A DNA stretch of 64,000 bases from Azohydromonas caseinilytica (GCF_012927045.1 NZ_JABBFW010000018.1:1-64000), one strand, 5' to 3'. Shown: positions 38,081 to 50,848, numbered from the stretch's first letter. The notes: a model not told the origin generated them from the sequence alone. Made by a program: numbers and translations.

Positions 38081-39427
38081 ATGCGGGACCTGCGCGAGCG
38101 CTTGAAGAAGCAGGGCATCCACACCCTGCTGGTGCAGTTCACCGACCTGCACGGGGCCGCGCGCGGCCGCTTCGTGCCGCTGGCGCACCTGGACGACGTG
38201 CTCACCGACGGCGCCGGTTTTGCCGGCCCGGCCATCTGGGGCAGCGCCCTGCCGCGCACCGGCGAGCGCGCCCGCTACCACGCGCGCGGGCAGGCCAGCT
38301 CCATCGTTGCCCTGCCCTGGCTGCCCGGCGTGGCGCGCATCGTGGCCGACGGCTTCGTCGCCGGTGAGCCCTTCGACGCCGATCCGCGCCAGGTGCTGCG
38401 CCGCGCGCTGGCGCCGCTGGAGGAGCAGGGCTGGATGCTGCGCGTGGGACTGGAGCCGGAGTTCTTCCTGCTGCGCCGCGAGGGCGAGTCCTTCGTCCCG
38501 GCGGACGCGCGCGAACGGCTGGACAAACCCTGCTACGACCTGAAGACGCTGCCGCGCCAGGCCGGCTACCTGCACGAGCTGCGCGAGGCGCTGGAGCGCT
38601 GCGGGCTGGACGTGATGCAGCTGGAGCATGCCGAGGCGCCGGGGCAGTACGAGGTCAATTTCGGCCACACCGACGCTCTCGCCTGCGCCGACCAGCTGAT
38701 GCTGTTCAAGCAGGCGGCGCATGCCATCGCGCAGCAGCACGACATGCTGTTCTCGCTGATGCCAAAACCGTTTGCCGACCAGGCGGGCAGCGACATGCAC
38801 GTGCATGTCTCGCTGTGGGAAGGCGAAGGCGTGGATGCGCGCAGCCTGTTCACGCCGCACCTGCCCGATGGCGCGGTGGACCGCACCCGCACGCTGTCCA
38901 CACTGGGCCGGCATTTCGTGGCCGGCGTGCTGGCGCACAGCGCCGCGCTGTGCGCGCTGGCCGCGCCGACGGTGAACTCGTACAAGCGATTGCGCCCCAC
39001 GCTCAACGGCCCGGGCTACGCGCCCAAGTACGTCGCCCAGGGTCCGGACAACCGCACGGCGCTGGTGCGGACGCTGCATGGACGCTTCGAGTGGCGGCTG
39101 CCGGACGCCAGCGCCAACCCCTACCTGATGCTGGCCGGGATGGTGGCGGCGGGCCTCGACGGCATCGAGCGCCGGCTCGACCCGGGCCCGGACGTGGACA
39201 TCGACCTGCTGGAAGCCTCGCCTCAAACCCTGGCCGAACTGGGCCTGCGCACGCTGCCCCACAGCCTGGCGCAGGCGCTGGACGCGCTGGAGGGGGACGA
39301 GGTGCTGGTCAATGCGCTGTCGTCCTCACTGGTGCGCGAGTTCGTGCGGCTCAAGCGGCAGGAATGGGCCGAATATGCGCGGCATGTCAGCGCTTGGGAA
39401 TTGTTGAGGTATGTGGATGCGTTTTGA
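38081..39427 (+). CDS. Second glutamine-synthetase-like ligase
   Basis: A 448-residue GS-fold protein that starts HTLLVQFTDLHGAARGRFVP and contains EPEFFLLR, QYEVNFGHTDALACADQ, GSDMHVHVSLWEG and a C-terminal SWELLRYVDAF. It differs from puuA and looks like the GlnT/gamma-glutamylmethylamide-synthetase side of the family, so it may glutamylate another amine. Last gene of the cluster, 12 bp after puuC. Confidence 0.82.
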   Translation: MRDLRERLKKQGIHTLLVQFTDLHGAARGRFVPLAHLDDVLTDGAGFAGPAIWGSALPRTGERARYHARGQASSIVALPWLPGVARIVADGFVAGEPFDADPRQVLRRALAPLEEQGWMLRVGLEPEFFLLRREGESFVPADARERLDKPCYDLKTLPRQAGYLHELREALERCGLDVMQLEHAEAPGQYEVNFGHTDALACADQLMLFKQAAHAIAQQHDMLFSLMPKPFADQAGSDMHVHVSLWEGEGVDARSLFTPHLPDGAVDRTRTLSTLGRHFVAGVLAHSAALCALAAPTVNSYKRLRPTLNGPGYAPKYVAQGPDNRTALVRTLHGRFEWRLPDASANPYLMLAGMVAAGLDGIERRLDPGPDVDIDLLEASPQTLAELGLRTLPHSLAQALDALEGDEVLVNALSSSLVREFVRLKRQEWAEYARHVSAWELLRYVDAF

Positions 39428-39526
39428 TTTTGACGCAATGAGGTATTTGCAGGAATATCAATTTATTTCACCGGATTTTGAAAGCGGCGACGAGCTTGAA
39501 TTCATTTCCCACGCTTGACCCATTAC

Positions 39527-40171
39527 TCACTCGGCAGCCCATGATTTCACATACTCCGGCACGGTTCCACATGGACTGTGGTCAGCGCGGATCGGCATTC
39601 CCCGCCGGGTCATGAGAGGCAATATGCCAGCCCACACGGGAAGATCGATATCCTCTTCCTTGTCCGCTGGCTCTGAATCGCTGACCTTGACCGCCGTTTC
39701 CGTGAGCGGCATCCGCATCAGGCTGGTGGCGGCAAGCTCCTTGAAATTACCCCGGCGGGCTTCGTCCTTGCGGCCGGTGGCGATTTTTTCCATGAACATA
39801 TCCAGCGCCTCCAGCTTCTCATCCTGGCCATGGATTTCCTGGAAGTGTCCATAAGCCACCGCCGACCGATAATTCATCGAATGGCTGAAGGCCGATTTGG
39901 CCAGCACCAGCCCATCAAGCAGCGTGATGGCCACCGACACCTGCACGCCGGATTTCAGCGCCTTGATCAGCCGGCTGCCGTTGGAGCCGTGGATGTAGAG
40001 ATATTCGCCCTGCCGCCAGTGCGCCGTCGGAATGCAATGGGTGCCATCCTCCACTGAAAACGCGATATGGCAGACGTAGGATTCATCGACGATGGCGTGC
40101 AGCATGCTCCGCTCATGGTTGGCAAGCTCGGGCAGGCGGCGAACCCGGGTTCGGGCGGAGGTGGTTGGCAT
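39527..40171 (-). CDS. FMN-binding pyridoxamine-oxidase-like protein
   Basis: A 214-residue split-barrel flavin protein of the pyridoxamine 5'-phosphate oxidase-like family: RRLPELANHERSMLHAIVDE, CHIAFSVEDG, CIPTAHWRQGEYLYIHGS, SVAITLLDGLVLAKSAFSHS and NYRSAVAYGHFQEI. ATG 40171 follows from family length; the frame is open to 40417. The substrate is unknown. Base composition is less GC-rich than the flanks, which hints at separate acquisition. Convergent with the puu cluster. Confidence 0.82.
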   Translation of the reverse strand: MPTTSARTRVRRLPELANHERSMLHAIVDESYVCHIAFSVEDGTHCIPTAHWRQGEYLYIHGSNGSRLIKALKSGVQVSVAITLLDGLVLAKSAFSHSMNYRSAVAYGHFQEIHGQDEKLEALDMFMEKIATGRKDEARRGNFKELAATSLMRMPLTETAVKVSDSEPADKEEDIDLPVWAGILPLMTRRGMPIRADHSPCGTVPEYVKSWAAE

Positions 40172-40633
40172 GGTGGGTCCGTTATTGGAGTTTTGGAATA
40201 TTTTGACTTCAGCGGTCACGGGCGCGTCAAGAGACAAAAAACCCGACCGGGCGCCACTTTCAGTGGTGGACCTCCGCAGCCAACGGCAAATCGTATGCGC
40301 TGGCGCGGCCGGCTCTGAGTTATCCACCGCTTCCGCAATGCACTGCGTGACGCAGTTCACAATCCCATTAATGCACACCCAATTGATCCTGTTGCAGGAT
40401 CGACTCCCCATTCTCATTTATTGCCATTTCCGGCCGGAATTTTGTTGAGCCTCGAAACCGCCTTGCCAGCAGGCGCACAGGCCTTTTCAAAGGAAGCGGT
40501 TTTTCACAGCCAACTCGTTGACCGGGCAGCCCGCTGCCCTGGAGCATTGCCGGGGTCACTGGCGCTGCGGGCAAAGCCGTCCCGCCCCTGAGGCACACTC
40601 CCCCGCCTACCCGCTGTTCCCCAGGCCGCCGTC
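40172..40633. other. Gene-free 460-bp stretch with palindromes
   Basis: Between the divergent FMN-binding protein and the first EamA transporter no gene is supported. Two perfect inverted repeats are seen: ACTGCGT-G-ACGCAGT (40342-40356) and GATCCTG-TTG-CAGGATC (40385-40401). They could be operators for the divergent genes. Confidence 0.45.
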
Positions 40634-41593
40634 TTGAAGTCCTCGCCTCCCTCCTCGCGCCCCGCCACCCACCTGCCCCTCATCTCCTGCCTCTCGCTGG
40701 CCGCCAGCATGGCCCTGGTCGGCAGCTATGTGGGGCTGTCGAAGCTGCTGGTGGCGGTGTTCCCGGTGTTCCTGCTGGCGTGGCTGCGCTTCGGCATCGC
40801 GGCGGTGGCGATGGCGGGATGGGTCAGGCGGCCGGTGGATGAGCCCACGTTGGGCCCGGCCGAGAAACGCCTGCTGTTCCTGCAGAGCTTCTTCGGCAAT
40901 TTCATGTTCTCCATCTGCATGCTCTTCGGCGTGCAGGCCACCTCGGCGCTGGCCGCGGGCGTGACCATGGCCGGCATCCCAGCGGCGGTTGCGCTGCTGT
41001 CCTGGGCGCTGCTCAAGGAGCGCATCACGCCGCGCTCGGCGCTGGGCATCGCCTGCGCCGTGGGCGGCATTGCGCTGCTGGCCTTCGCGCGCAATGCGCC
41101 GGGCACGGCGTCCGCCCCCTGGTGGGGCTATGCCCTGCTGCTGGCAGCGGTGCTGTGCGAGGCCAGCTACGTGGTGATCGGCAAGCGGCTCACGGCCAGC
41201 CTGTCGCCGCGGCGCATCAGCGCGCTCATCAACGTCTGGGGCCTGCTGCTGGTGACGCCCTTCGGGCTGTGGCAGGCGCTGTCCTTCGACTTCGCCCAGG
41301 TCACGCCCGCCTCCTGGGCGCTGCTGGTGTTCTACGCGCTGGCGGCCAGCATGGTCAGCGTCTGGCTCTGGATGCAGGGCCTCAAGGGCGTGCCGGCGCA
41401 GCAGGCCGGGGTGTTCACGGTGATGCTGCCGCTCTCGGCCGCCGCCATCGGCGTGCTGCTGCTGGGCGAGCACATGACGGCGGGGCACGCCGTGGCCTGC
41501 GCACTGGCCCTGGCCGGGCTGCTGCTGGCGACCTGGCCGGCGCGCGCCACGCCTACAGCTGCGCCCGCATCAGCGCGGCCGCGTGCTCGATGA
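40634..41593 (+). CDS. EamA/DMT-family transporter
   Basis: About ten membrane segments in two EamA repeats (for example MALVGSYVGLSKLLVAVFPVF and GVQATSALAAGVTMAGIPAAV; ALLKERITP marks the end of repeat one). The 319-residue length fits drug/metabolite exporters. The best start is TTG 40634, since no ATG or GTG precedes the first membrane segment in this frame. The substrate is unknown. The 3' end overlaps the converging cls gene by 41 bp. Confidence 0.85.
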   Translation: MKSSPPSSRPATHLPLISCLSLAASMALVGSYVGLSKLLVAVFPVFLLAWLRFGIAAVAMAGWVRRPVDEPTLGPAEKRLLFLQSFFGNFMFSICMLFGVQATSALAAGVTMAGIPAAVALLSWALLKERITPRSALGIACAVGGIALLAFARNAPGTASAPWWGYALLLAAVLCEASYVVIGKRLTASLSPRRISALINVWGLLLVTPFGLWQALSFDFAQVTPASWALLVFYALAASMVSVWLWMQGLKGVPAQQAGVFTVMLPLSAAAIGVLLLGEHMTAGHAVACALALAGLLLATWPARATPTAAPASARPRAR

Positions 41594-42824
41594 GCTTCTC
41601 GCGCGCCGGCCGGTGCCGCCAGGCCTGCAGCGTCACCGGGCGGGCGCGCTGCCAGTCGCGCTCGAAGACCTCGATCAGCCGCTGCGCGAAGGCCGCGTCC
41701 ATCACGTTCAGGTTGGCCTCGTCGTTGAGCTTGAAGCTGCGGTTGTCGAAGTTGGTGGAGCCCACCGACACCAGCAGCCCGTCCACCACCAGCACCTTGC
41801 AATGGAACATCGTCGGCTGGAACTCGGCGATCTCCACGCCCGCCTCCAGCAGCGGGCCCCAGCGCGCCCGTGACGCGCGCCGCACGGTGGCGGTGTCGAT
41901 GAAGCGCCCCGGCGTGATGATGCGCACCCGCACGCCGCGCTTGCGGGCGTCCACCAGCGCCTGCACCGCGAGGTGGTCCGGCACGAAGTAGCTGCTGGAG
42001 AGGTGGATGGTGTGGCGCGCCGCCGTGATGGACATCAGGTACATCAGGTGCATGCTCTCGCTGCCGCCCGTGGGCGAGCTGCTGAACATCTGCGCCGGCT
42101 GGTCGCCGTTGGGGTACAGCGCCGGAAAGTAGGCCTCGCCGTGCAGCACGCGGCCGGTGGCCTTGATCCAGTTGTCGGTGAACACCGCCTGCATCTGCGC
42201 CACCACGGGGCCCTTGACGCAGAAATGCGTGTCGCGCCAGTGGTGCTCGTCCTGGGCGTGGCCCTGCCACTCGTCGGCGATGCCCACGCCGCCGGTGAAG
42301 CCGATGCGCCCGTCCACCACCAGCACCTTGCGGTGCGTGCGCTGGTTCAGCCGCGCCAGGTGCGACCAGTGCGGCTTGTGGTAGCGCTCGACCTCGACGC
42401 CGGCTTCCTTCATCTGTTCGAGGTAGCGGTCCTCCATCTTGAAGCTGCCCACCCAGTCCAGCAGCACATGGACCTTGACGCCGGCCCGGGCCCGCTCGGA
42501 CAGGACCTCGGCGAATTGGTCGCCGATCTGGCCGGACCAGTAGATGAAGGTTTCAAACGTCAGGCTGCGCTGCGCGCCGCGCATGGCCTCCAGCATGGCC
42601 GGGAAGATCTGATCGCCGTTGACCAGCTCCCGCACATGGTTGCCTTCGAGCATCGGCGGGCCCAGCAGCACGCTCATGGAGCGGCGGAACTGCGGGTCGT
42701 CGGTGTCGTAGAGCCGCTCCAGCTGCTCCTGGATGCGCCGCTCGCCCGACATCAGGTTCATGGCCACGAAGGACACGGCCAACGTGCCCAGCACGCTCAG
42801 CAGCACCACGGTCCAGGTCGCCAT
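41553..42824 (-). CDS. Phospholipase D-family cardiolipin synthase
   Basis: A 423-residue protein with an N-terminal membrane segment (VVLLSVLGTLAVSFVAM) and two HKD motifs, HRKVLVVDGRIGFTGG and HCKVLVVDGLLVSVGSTN. It is of the ClsB/Cls type that joins phosphatidylglycerol or related lipids at the inner membrane. The first HKD domain is followed by EWQGHAQDEHHWRDTH. The 235-bp gap upstream (42825-43059) shows nothing. Confidence 0.88.
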   Translation of the reverse strand: MATWTVVLLSVLGTLAVSFVAMNLMSGERRIQEQLERLYDTDDPQFRRSMSVLLGPPMLEGNHVRELVNGDQIFPAMLEAMRGAQRSLTFETFIYWSGQIGDQFAEVLSERARAGVKVHVLLDWVGSFKMEDRYLEQMKEAGVEVERYHKPHWSHLARLNQRTHRKVLVVDGRIGFTGGVGIADEWQGHAQDEHHWRDTHFCVKGPVVAQMQAVFTDNWIKATGRVLHGEAYFPALYPNGDQPAQMFSSSPTGGSESMHLMYLMSITAARHTIHLSSSYFVPDHLAVQALVDARKRGVRVRIITPGRFIDTATVRRASRARWGPLLEAGVEIAEFQPTMFHCKVLVVDGLLVSVGSTNFDNRSFKLNDEANLNVMDAAFAQRLIEVFERDWQRARPVTLQAWRHRPAREKLIEHAAALMRAQL

Positions 42825-43059
42825 GGCTCAGCCGCTCCGTGACGGGGAAAGGGGCCACTGGGCTGTTCTTTTCACTGCACCTCCGCTGTCCAGCGGCCGC
42901 CCCCGTGGCGGCCAGCGCGGAGTGTGTCAGCGCGCGCCGTGCCCGGCCATGCGGCGCGTCCCGGCTCTGGAGGGGCGATTGAAAGGCTCAGGCCCTCCCC
43001 GTGTGCGGGTCGGTGCGCGGAGCCGCGTCCGGCGCCGGGGCCCGCCCCAGGCGGCGCTG

Positions 43060-44067
<1,008 letters not shown>

Positions 44068-44255
44068 TTGAATGGCTGGCCCAGGCCGGCTCCAAGAGGC
44101 GGGCCGGATTGTATTGAGCGAGCCCAGAACCTTCCCGAGCGAGGCCATGGCCAGGAGACGGACACTGCCGCGGCCCATGGCACACGGGCATCACACCGCG
44201 CTTCCGGTACCCAACAGGGGCGCTGGTCAACAATGCTTGCGGCCCGAAGCCCCGC

Positions 44256-45893
44256 TCAATGGATGACTCGGGCATCCAGCCGCTTGCGCTCGGACAGCTT
44301 GCCCCGGCTGGCGTCGTTGATCCTGGCCACCTGGCGGCCCCTGGGAAGCTCGATCGTCACGCTGGAGTCGATGTCGACATACTGATAGGTCATCACGCCG
44401 GCTCCGTCCCTGTTTTCAATATCGAAAACCGGCTCGTCCAAATCTGGACGCCTTATCTTGATCGTGGCTCCCCCTGTGATTTCAAAACCACGCCCAGAAC
44501 CGGCGCTGGCCCCACCTCAACCTTTTGACTTGAATATCTGGTTGTCAATTTCGTAATAACCACCAACTATTTTCAAGCCGCCATAGCAGGCTCGGTTATT
44601 CCAGGAAAGGTATTTTGCCCCCCGCACGTCGCATTCAGTCAGCTCGACCGTGATGAGGCTGGACACTTTCATGTTGGCCACGACCGTGGGTTGCGACAGC
44701 TCGGCACTGCCCCACAGCGAGGGCGATGGCGAGAAGGTGGCGCGGCAACGCTGGTAGCTCACCGCCGACTTGCCGAACGCGGCGGGGCCATTGATATGCA
44801 GTGCGGTGCGTAGACCACGCGCCATCACCTTGTTGCACTCCAGTACCGCTGTTCCTGTCCCGGAATGGTGGGTCAGGCCGACCGAGGCACAGTTCTCCAC
44901 CTGGGTGTCATTGACATAGACATGGGAACTCATGCTGCTGAACGCAGAGCCCAGGAAATTGGCGCTCCCGTTGGCGTAAGCGTCCTTGTAGACGCCGCCG
45001 TTGACGCGAATGATGACATCGGCGTCATCGGCGGCAACACAGCTCTTGCTGCCATAAGCGGCCCCTCCTTTGTCGGAGCGGCAATCGTTCAGAACCAGCT
45101 CGTGTTTCGAAAAACCTGAAACGCTGGCATTGCCGCACCAGGAATCGGCGGCGAATGCGGCATATCCAAGGGACTATGGAGATGAATAACAGGCCGTCAG
45201 CTGGACGTCGTCCGAGCTGCAGACATAGAAGGAAGCGCATGAGCCGCAAAGCTCGAATCTGCAGTTGGTGCCACGGATATTTTCCGAGCGGATGACGACC
45301 AGGGCATGGCCACCGTTTTGCGCCAGGAACACCCGGCGTGCCTCCGGGCCAAGCTTGGCCGAGGCGTCCGCGTCGCCCCACGACTCGCCCTTGCTGCGCA
45401 GAGTCACGTCGGTGAGGCTGATGCGCTTGCAGCCATCAATGGTGAGCGTGGAAGGGAAACGGCGCTTGGCCGCCGAGCGGCCGGGATTCGCGGCGAAGAT
45501 CGTGCCGTTGCGGATGGCGATGTCGCTCTTGCCGATCAGGCGCAGCGTAGACGAAAGCGGCACCGCGTCGCCCTCCCTGGCGCCCTCGACACTGCCGTAC
45601 ACGGCGTAGCTCTTGGCGCCCAGGTCGATCACGCTGCCGGAAGGCGCCGCCGTGAACATGTCGACCAAGGCGGCGGTGTCGTCACTGCGGCCATCACCCA
45701 GGGCACCGAAATCGGCCGGTCGGATCACCGAGCGTGCCTTGTCGGCAACGGAGATCACCCCAGCCGTTCCAGCCCGGGCTCCCCAGCCCAGCAGCGTGCC
45801 ACCGGCTGCAGCCATGAGTGCAATAACCCGTCGCCGCAGCGGCGACCTAAGGGGCTTGTCCGGAGAAGGCAAGTCGTGCTGATTGAGTTGCAT
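44256..45893 (-). pseudogene. Exported parallel beta-helix protein, interrupted
   Basis: The N-terminus (ATG 45893) has an Arg-rich signal (LRRRVIALMAAAGGTLLGW), then ADFGALGDGRSDDTAALVDM, the start of a pectate-lyase-like beta-helix. The frame stops at TAG 45176-45174. A frameshift of one or two bases there continues through GYAAFAADSWCGNASVSGFS to TGA 44519-44517. In the same frame, past the TGA, ITGGATIKIRRPDLDE runs on to TGA 44256. Restoring both would give about 545 residues. The substrate is unknown; beta-helix proteins usually act on or bind polysaccharides. Confidence 0.7.
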
Positions 45894-45928
45894 GGCTGGT
45901 GTCCTGCGTCGATGAACAGGCCTGGGCA

Positions 45929-46438
45929 TCAAGGTCGTGGTGTCATGCCTGTCGGTCCGGGCATTCTTGCAGGGTCTTGCAGTGCCCTGAACCATGCCCG
46001 GGCATGCCGTTCAACCGGCCGCCGATCCGCCGGCTGTCGCTCCAACAGCCGGTTGGCGGTGGCACCCAGCAACGGGTCCGCGGCGCGGTGGTATTTGCCG
46101 CCCCAGTAGTTCACCACCCGCTCGTCAGGCACCTCGAACCGCTCGCCGCCGGAGTTTGCAGAATCGCTCTGGCCAAAAACAAAAGCCACCATGGTTTTTT
46201 CCGTGATGGCGGGGCGCTGAATTTCTATCTTGCCTGGATAGGCCGTGAGCTGATGGAAATGGTTCCATCGGACCGGATTTTGCGCATCGTTGCTTTTGAA
46301 TCGATGCCAAGTGTTCCACACGAAAAGGAACAGCTCGTCCTGCCGCACCGCCGAGCGCATGCCCAGCAGCAAGGCCAGCAGGGCGAGCAGCAGGCCCAGT
46401 GCGGCGACCAGGAGACAGGTGGACCAGGCGCCTTTCAT
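45929..46438 (-). CDS. Truncated SGNH/GDSL-type hydrolase
   Basis: A 169-residue product with one N-terminal membrane segment (TCLLVAALGLLLALLALLLG) and then VAFVFGQSDSANSGGERF, the nucleophile block of SGNH hydrolases, and YHRAADPLLGATAN. After that it drops into Arg/Pro-rich sequence and ends, without the later Asp-His of the active site. It looks like a decayed O-acetyl-esterase-type gene. It lies beside the interrupted beta-helix gene. Confidence 0.6.
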   Translation of the reverse strand: MKGAWSTCLLVAALGLLLALLALLLGMRSAVRQDELFLFVWNTWHRFKSNDAQNPVRWNHFHQLTAYPGKIEIQRPAITEKTMVAFVFGQSDSANSGGERFEVPDERVVNYWGGKYHRAADPLLGATANRLLERQPADRRPVERHARAWFRALQDPARMPGPTGMTPRP

Positions 46439-46493
46439 GGCCAGCGAGCGCAGTGGAGGTCAACCGATGCGGGCGTGGTGGCAGCCGTGCGCC

Positions 46494-47429
46494 TCAGGCC
46501 CGGGAATGCAGCTTGGCGTCCGGCGCGGGTGTGGGAGCCCCACCCTGCCTCAACCCCAGCGCCGCATCCAGCGCCAGCGCGCCCAGCACCAGCGTGCCGC
46601 CGGCCAGCACGGAAGGTGCCGGCGTCTCGTCCGCGCCGAGCCAGGCCCACAGCACGCCGAACAGCACTTCCAGCAGGCCCAGCAGCGACATCTCGGGCGC
46701 GTGCAGCACGCGCGACACCGCCACGCACAGCAGGCAGGGCACGGCCAGTTGCAGCGCACCCAGCAGCGCCAGCCAGGCCAGATCGGAGCCGGTGGCCTGG
46801 AAGGGAGCGGCCAGCGGCAGCGTGGCGGCGGACGAGAGCAGCGCGCCGATCAGCACCGCCGGCAGCATGTCCCCACCGCCGCCCTCCTGCGCGGCGCCGC
46901 GGCGGCGGCTGTACTGCAGCACCGTCCAATTGGTGGCCGCGGCCAGCGGCACCGCCAGCGCCACGCCGATGCCCAGCAGCGCGCGCGCGTCGCTGCGCAG
47001 CAGCTCATTGCCGTACATCCAGGCGATGCCCACGCCCGCCAGGACGATGGCGATCCAGGTGCGGGCAGCGAGCCGGTGCTGCAGCACGACCCGTGACAGC
47101 AGCGCCGTGAACAGCGGCCCCAGCGCCATGGTCACCAGCACGTTGGCGACGGTGGTGAGGGTGAGCGCCACCATGAAGGCGGTGAACATCACGCTCCAGC
47201 ACAGCCCCGAGAGCCACAGCGTGCGCCCGCCGCTGCGCAGCGTTGCCCACACCGCCCGCGGCCCGCGCAGCGCCGCCAGCAGCACGCCCAGCGCCAGCGC
47301 GTTGAAGGCGCTGCGCCAGAAGGTCACCTCGAAGCTGGCCGCGCTGTCCAGCTGCCGCGTCACCACCCCCGCGATGCTCCACAGCAGGGTGACCAGGACC
47401 ATGGTGACGATGCCTTGGCGGTGGGTCAT
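46494..47429 (-). CDS. EamA/DMT-family transporter
   Basis: A 311-residue protein with about ten membrane segments (MVLVTLLWSIAGVVTRQL, LCWSVMFTAFMVALTLT, VANVLVTMALGPLFTALLS and so on) in two EamA repeats. It is unrelated in detail to the EamA protein at 40634. The substrate is unknown. The Gly-rich loop QEGGGGDM lies between the halves. Confidence 0.85.
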   Translation of the reverse strand: MTHRQGIVTMVLVTLLWSIAGVVTRQLDSAASFEVTFWRSAFNALALGVLLAALRGPRAVWATLRSGGRTLWLSGLCWSVMFTAFMVALTLTTVANVLVTMALGPLFTALLSRVVLQHRLAARTWIAIVLAGVGIAWMYGNELLRSDARALLGIGVALAVPLAAATNWTVLQYSRRRGAAQEGGGGDMLPAVLIGALLSSAATLPLAAPFQATGSDLAWLALLGALQLAVPCLLCVAVSRVLHAPEMSLLGLLEVLFGVLWAWLGADETPAPSVLAGGTLVLGALALDAALGLRQGGAPTPAPDAKLHSRA

Positions 47430-47524
47430 AGCAGGGGCAGCTCCGAAAGACGAGATGGTGAAAGGTCGTTGAGCAGCGAGAAGAACGGCGGGAGGCGTTT
47501 CGTCGCAGCAGAGGTGCAGCTCAA

Positions 47525-47550
47525 TGAAAGAGGGCCGCTGGAGGCGGCCC
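47525..47550 (-). terminator. Hairpin after typA
   Basis: On the minus strand GGGCCGC-CTCCA-GCGGCCC (47550-47532) forms a 7-bp stem and is followed by TCTTTCATTG. It lies about 85 bp after the typA stop. The uridine tract is imperfect, so termination is likely but not sure. Confidence 0.5.
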
Positions 47551-47635
47551 GGGCGTCATTCAAGCTGGAGCCCCCGCTTGGCGGGGGGCGGGGGGTGCCC
47601 CATCCTGCACGCCGCGTGCGCGGCGGGAAGGTGCG

Positions 47636-49465
<1,830 letters not shown>

Positions 49466-49477
49466 AAAGAACGTCTT

Positions 49478-50461
49478 TCAGAAATTCAGGGCGGCCTCGT
49501 GGGCCTGCGGCGCCAGGGCGCCATGGGGAACTTGGAGCAGTGCCTGCACCTCGGGAGGGCTCAGCAGGCGTTGGGCAATCAGTTCGCCGGCGCGAACCTG
49601 GGCGGTGCCCAGGAAGGCGCGCGGCTCGGGGCCGTAGACACGAACGCCGGCGGCATCGGCATGGCTGACACGGCGGCGCAGCCCGGTGAGAAAACGCGCG
49701 GCCTCGTCGGCCGGCAGGCGGACGGCCGGCCAGTCGGCCACCAGCGCGTCGGGCGGCTGCAGCAGCGCCACGCGCGCGGCCTCGTCCAGGGCCTCCAGCG
49801 CCTCCAGGCTGATGGCGCGGCTCACCGTGAGCGCGCCGCTGCCGGTGCGCCGCAGCGCCGAGAGGTGCGCGCCGCAGCCCAGCAGCTCGCCCAGGTCTTG
49901 GGCCAGCGTGCGGACGTAAGTGCCCTTGCTGCAGCGCACATCCAACACCAGCGCGTCACCTTGCCACTTGAGGATGTCAAGCGCGTGAATCGTGACCTGG
50001 CGCGCGGCGCGCTCGACCTCGATGCCGGCGCGCGCGTACTCGTACAGCGCCTTGCCGTCTTTCTTGAGCGCGGAGTGCATCGGCGGCACCTGCTCGATGG
50101 CACCGGTCAGGCGCGCGCAGGCGGCTTCGATGGTGGCTTGGGTCACGGCCACCGGGCGCTCGCTAGTCACCTCGCCCTCGGCGTCGCCGGTGGTGGTGAC
50201 CTGGCCGAGCTTCAGCGTGGCGGTGTAGCGCTTGTCGGCATCCAGGCTGACCTGGGAGAACTTGGTGGCCGCGCCGAAGCACAGCGGCAGCAGCCCGGTG
50301 GCCAGCGGGTCCAGCGTGCCGGTGTGGCCGGCCTTCTCGGCCCGCAGCAGCCACTTCACCTTCTGCAGCGCGTCGTTGCTGGACCAGCCCAGCGGCTTGT
50401 CCAGCAGCAGCACGCCATGCAGCGCACGGCGCGGGAGTCGGGTGCGCACGGCGCCGCTCAT
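49478..50461 (-). CDS. truB: tRNA pseudouridine-55 synthase TruB
   Basis: TruB makes pseudouridine 55 in the T arm of tRNAs. The 327-residue product has [17 protein letters not shown], the catalytic Asp51 in [14 protein letters not shown], and [15 protein letters not shown]-terminal PUA-like region follows (about 240 onward). It is 4 bp after rbfA. Confidence 0.96.
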   Translation of the reverse strand: MSGAVRTRLPRRALHGVLLLDKPLGWSSNDALQKVKWLLRAEKAGHTGTLDPLATGLLPLCFGAATKFSQVSLDADKRYTATLKLGQVTTTGDAEGEVTSERPVAVTQATIEAACARLTGAIEQVPPMHSALKKDGKALYEYARAGIEVERAARQVTIHALDILKWQGDALVLDVRCSKGTYVRTLAQDLGELLGCGAHLSALRRTGSGALTVSRAISLEALEALDEAARVALLQPPDALVADWPAVRLPADEAARFLTGLRRRVSHADAAGVRVYGPEPRAFLGTAQVRAGELIAQRLLSPPEVQALLQVPHGALAPQAHEAALNF

Positions 50462-50465
50462 CGCG

Positions 50466-50831
50466 TCAGTCCTCCTTGGCGCGCGTGGCGTTGGCCTGCG
50501 CGATCAAGGCACCGAGCTCGGCCGCGCGCTCGGTGGTGCGGTCGAACTGGAAGTGCAGCGTCGGCACGGTGTGGATCTGCAGCCGCTTGAACAGGCTGTT
50601 GCGCAGGAAACCGGCGGCCTCGTTGAGGGCCAGCTGGGTTTCCTGCGGGTCGCCCACCAGCAGCGAGAAGAACACCTTGGCGTGCGCGTAGTCGGGCGTC
50701 ACCTCGACGGCATTGATCGTGACCATGCCGACACGCGGGTCCTTGAGCTCGCGCACGAGCTCGGCCACGTCGCGCTGGATCTGGTCGGCGATGCGGAAGC
50801 TGCGGTTGGGGATGTTTCTCTTGTGTCGCAT
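50466..50831 (-). CDS. rbfA: RbfA, ribosome-binding factor A
   Basis: RbfA helps mature the 16S rRNA 5' end in the 30S subunit. The 121-residue product has [52 protein letters not shown] and [10 protein letters not shown], the usual KH-type fold. The Shine-Dalgarno CAGGAGC lies 15 bases past a terminator hairpin in the infB-rbfA gap. Confidence 0.96.
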   Translation of the reverse strand: MRHKRNIPNRSFRIADQIQRDVAELVRELKDPRVGMVTINAVEVTPDYAHAKVFFSLLVGDPQETQLALNEAAGFLRNSLFKRLQIHTVPTLHFQFDRTTERAAELGALIAQANATRAKED

Positions 50832-50848
50832 GCGGCGCTCCTGAAGTA

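Noticed and set aside
44517-44519. TGA as selenocysteine or programmed readthrough
   Set aside because: The gene also has a frameshift, no stem-loop of SECIS type is evident after the TGA, and the family is not known to use selenocysteine.
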